NCBI GenBank assembly: GCA_016801885.1
Contig: CM028883.1
Coordinates: 25,462,643 to 25,526,642 of the forward strand
DNA length: 64,000 nucleotides
Direction: 5' to 3'
Source: Toxotes chatareus
Lineage: Eukaryota; Chordata; Actinopteri; Toxotidae
The first letter of the stretch is position 1. Each line of letters begins with the position of its first letter. A model generated the notes under the pieces. That model had not been told where the DNA came from and did not search any database. It saw nothing but the letters and a program-made list of their open reading frames with translations. The position numbers and the translations under genes are program-made. Below are positions 61,146 to 64,000 of the stretch, in pieces.

Positions 61146-64000
61146 TCTCAGTTAGGTCAACCTATCATGTGGCCCAGAAATTAAGGATGAGTTTGTAAAT
61201 AGCTGGACTGGATCTGATTTTCTCTTTCAAGTCAGGCGCCCAGTGGGAGTACATTCTTACAGGTGTGCGGTTTGGTTTTATAAATCTGCACTGCAGAGTT
61301 TTAATGTCCCACAGCCCGCTTTGTGTGGAAATGTGTTTATAGGCCAACTCATAGTACAACATTTGATTAGTTGGCATCGTCTGCAGCACTATTAACACAG
61401 TCAAACACCGGCTAAACCTCTAGTAGTATCTATTCACACAGACAGGAATAATACACAGACCTTAAATTATCAGAAGTGAGGTTTTTGGATCAATGTAATC
61501 AAATTTTATATTAAAAATTTATCAAATTACAATGTGCAATGTAAAAGCAGGCGCTCCGAGCACTTTAGTGTCTTTCAGCTCAATGTTTGGCTTTACTGCC
61601 TGCAACTTTACTGTTTAGGTTTGGAGTCACTGAAAATCAACCTCTTTTTCAGCCACAGCAGGCAGCGATTTTCAACAAAAACCCTATTATACAATACCTG
61701 ACAAGCATCAAGTGGCAGACAGACAAAGTTAGCAACTCCCTGGTGAACATAGTGGAGCATTTAGTTGCTAAAAACTCTGATTTTTTTTTTTGTTATTTTG
61801 GTCGAAATACAAAAGCTAAAGGATGAGTGAATACTGGACTAGCATTTGTCAGGGGCCAGAGACTTATAGCAGGAATGCTCATGATAACATGTTAGCCAGA
61901 TTGGCTTTACATTCAGCATGTCAGTGTTGGCTTTACTTCCAAACTGCCAAAAAAAATCAGCTGTTGTCGGTTAAAATGTCTAAATTAGAAAAGCTACCTG
62001 TTACATGTTTGCAATTTTGGCCATCGTAACCTATTGGTGATAACAAGTTCATTGCTAAGATCTAGGAAAACAAAAAAAAAATAATAATAAAAAAATAAAG
62101 TTGACTGTGGAAAAAAAACGTCTGGTTATAAACACACCCCTGGGTTAATCAAACCTCTATGGAAGAACAAACAAAGCCAAACAGTAAAATTATTTTGAGT
62201 GCACTTACTTTTGTTTTTACTTTCCAATAAAGTGGTTTATATAATCTGGCTAAACTGTTGGCTTATTTGCAATCTGTCATTGTTATCATCACCAAGAAGT
62301 GATGTAGTTTTGGCAGGGAGCTGGAAAGCTGAAACTATGTTTATGTAACTGATAATCAATTCATTTGTGAGCCACCAGTGCTCTGCAGTACAGTTATTGT
62401 ACCTTTTCTTTGTGCTCATTATCTGTGTCCGTACAGTATATTAGCTCCATGTCAATCAGCCTAACCGGCATCAGTTATTTAATTATCATCCGCGGCCTGA
62501 CATCACTGGTCTGGCCAGCTGTGTTTTTCTGAGCAGAGGATGACACCGACGGACACCTCTGACCTCATGCTGAACTAGACTCTCAGCCAATCAGACGGCA
62601 GCAGAGGTCCGCTCCTGCAGTCAGCTATCACTGGAACACACTCGGGGGCTAAACAGAGATGGAACATCTTTCCAGATCAGTCGGAAAAAGAGGAGCATCA
62701 GGAGGAGCTCCATGGAAAATAGTGCATGTGTTAGTGGAGCGTTCAGTAACGTAGCCTGCCAGCGCTCATGGGATACAAAAGGAACAGAGAAAGCCTCACC
62801 TGTTAAATGTGAGGGCCACTGTCTGAGCATGTCCGTTTATTCCCCAAGAGCTATGAGGAAAAGTTTGTATCAGTGGCAGGCTGCCTGGGTCCTGGCAAAA
62901 ATCTCCTCCTACTTATGGTCAGTCTGAAAGCCTCAACATAAATATCAACTTTCCCTTCTTGAGGAGGCCTCAAGCTGTCAAAACAATGACAGAGGGGGGA
63001 CAGCAACAAGCAACATGAGGCAGCCATGGGAAAGCAGAATGCACATCTCTGGGAGCAAAAGGAAGAAATAGCCTTTATTTTTCTTATTCTGATAAATATG
63101 AACTTAGATCCCACATGTGTTTGTTCAACTTTTTACAGTCACCAGGTGCAGAGCTTCTCTGATTCACTACATCTCCACACTACCACCACCCACATCAAAC
63201 TCTCCACACCATGTGAGGCTGACAGCGGTGAGGTCTACAAGGAAACAATTTGTGCATTTGAAGGTTTTCAATAATACCCAGGAGAGTGTTCTGTCAGCAC
63301 TGCAGGTGAGTCAACACCTGACTTTTATTTATAACTACAAATAGCAGGCTTCTTTATTAACACTCATTATGAGCTGTTACAGCGCTGCCTATGGGTTGCA
63401 TGAGTTACAGATTTATCTGCCAGCCTCAACTGTTATTTAAATTTCCTCTTCCTTTCTAAAAATCACAAGTCCATTGCCAGAGAAGTACATCGATATCAGA
63501 CATTTGAGCAAAACTTTTAGATCCCTAGCAGTGCTATGGAGCTGTTTTTCAATGAGTGGGTCCCCATTTTGTTTATCTTGTGCATGCACACAAGGACGCG
63601 CATGCATGTGTATACACGCAGGTTATGTGATGCACAGTCCTAGGTGAAGGTAACATGCAGAGATATGCAGCAAAGCGCCAGCAAAGGCAGAGAAGAAGAA
63701 GATTGCAAGCTAGTAAACGTGGAGGTAAACAATGCTCAATTTAAAATATTAACCTAAATTTTCCAACTTGCTATTTGAAGGATGTGCTACATCTGGCACT
63801 GAACGTTGGATGTAAATTGTGAGGTCCAGAACTGTCAAATGTTGAGCTGAAAGATCCGGTTGGTGGGTTGTATAGTGAGAGTGGCTGCGGGTCCTACTCC
63901 TCTTAAAAGATTCATGTAATTGCTCCTTAAACAATAGCAAGCAGTGAACCTGTACCACAAAAGTTAGTTGCAGGTTTCAAGTACAGAGCTACAAGGGAAT
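61146..64000. other. intergenic DNA without recognised genes
   Basis: No exon or RNA gene recognised. A short stretch at 62430-62560 with CAGTTATTTAATTATCATC and CCGCGGCCTGACATCAC lacks simple repeats and could be regulatory. Remaining open frames are short and without domains. Confidence 0.5.

Overview
The window looks like nuclear DNA of a teleost fish. It has vertebrate GT-AG introns, CpG depletion, A/T-rich spacers, teleost-type retroposon tails and decayed Tc1/mariner copies. Only one gene can be named with confidence: the 3' end of fibulin-2 (fbln2) on the + strand. Seven exons between 1123 and 9662 encode six calcium-binding EGF modules and the C-terminal fibulin module; the 5' part of the gene lies outside the window.

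Layout. 1-9662 is fbln2 exons and introns, followed by a 3'UTR with several possible poly(A) signals up to about 11.5 kb. 11.5-17.9 kb is intergenic DNA with retroposon tails and a cluster of hairpins at 17.10-17.30 kb. About 17.95-23.0 kb is a compositionally odd 5 kb block: AT-rich, poor in homopolymers and in GG/CC steps, with no gene or obvious repeat. 23.0-31.4 kb is ordinary non-coding DNA with a purine tract at 30.42-30.66 kb. About 31.47-52.05 kb is a large tandem array of 2.3-4.3 kb units, partly organised as a 6.1 kb dimer. 52.1-54.7 kb holds minisatellite/microsatellite DNA and then a CpG-rich, promoter-like stretch. 54.9-56.9 kb is interspersed repeat, including a Tc1-like remnant. 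56.9-64.0 kb is gene-free with a few stretches that look like conserved non-coding DNA.

The most interesting part is the array. On its minus strand, short blocks recur at the same place in each unit with intact splice signals: a 124-nt block starting with ATG, a 175-nt block that every copy has broken by stops, an 85-nt block that stays open in all six copies and encodes a membrane-spanning helix, and a terminal block that is fully open only in the copy at 49.0-49.2 kb. A 39-nt exon-like block with an ATG (53260-53298), downstream of a CpG-rich region, and a separate signal-peptide-like block (51932-51979) lie at the upstream (right) end. This suggests a small, unrecognised membrane-protein gene family on the minus strand, tandemly amplified and largely decayed. 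It is a hypothesis from sequence reading only and needs RNA evidence. In human, FBLN2 is a neighbour of WNT7A, so part of the gene-free DNA could be regulatory, but no wnt gene is visible here.
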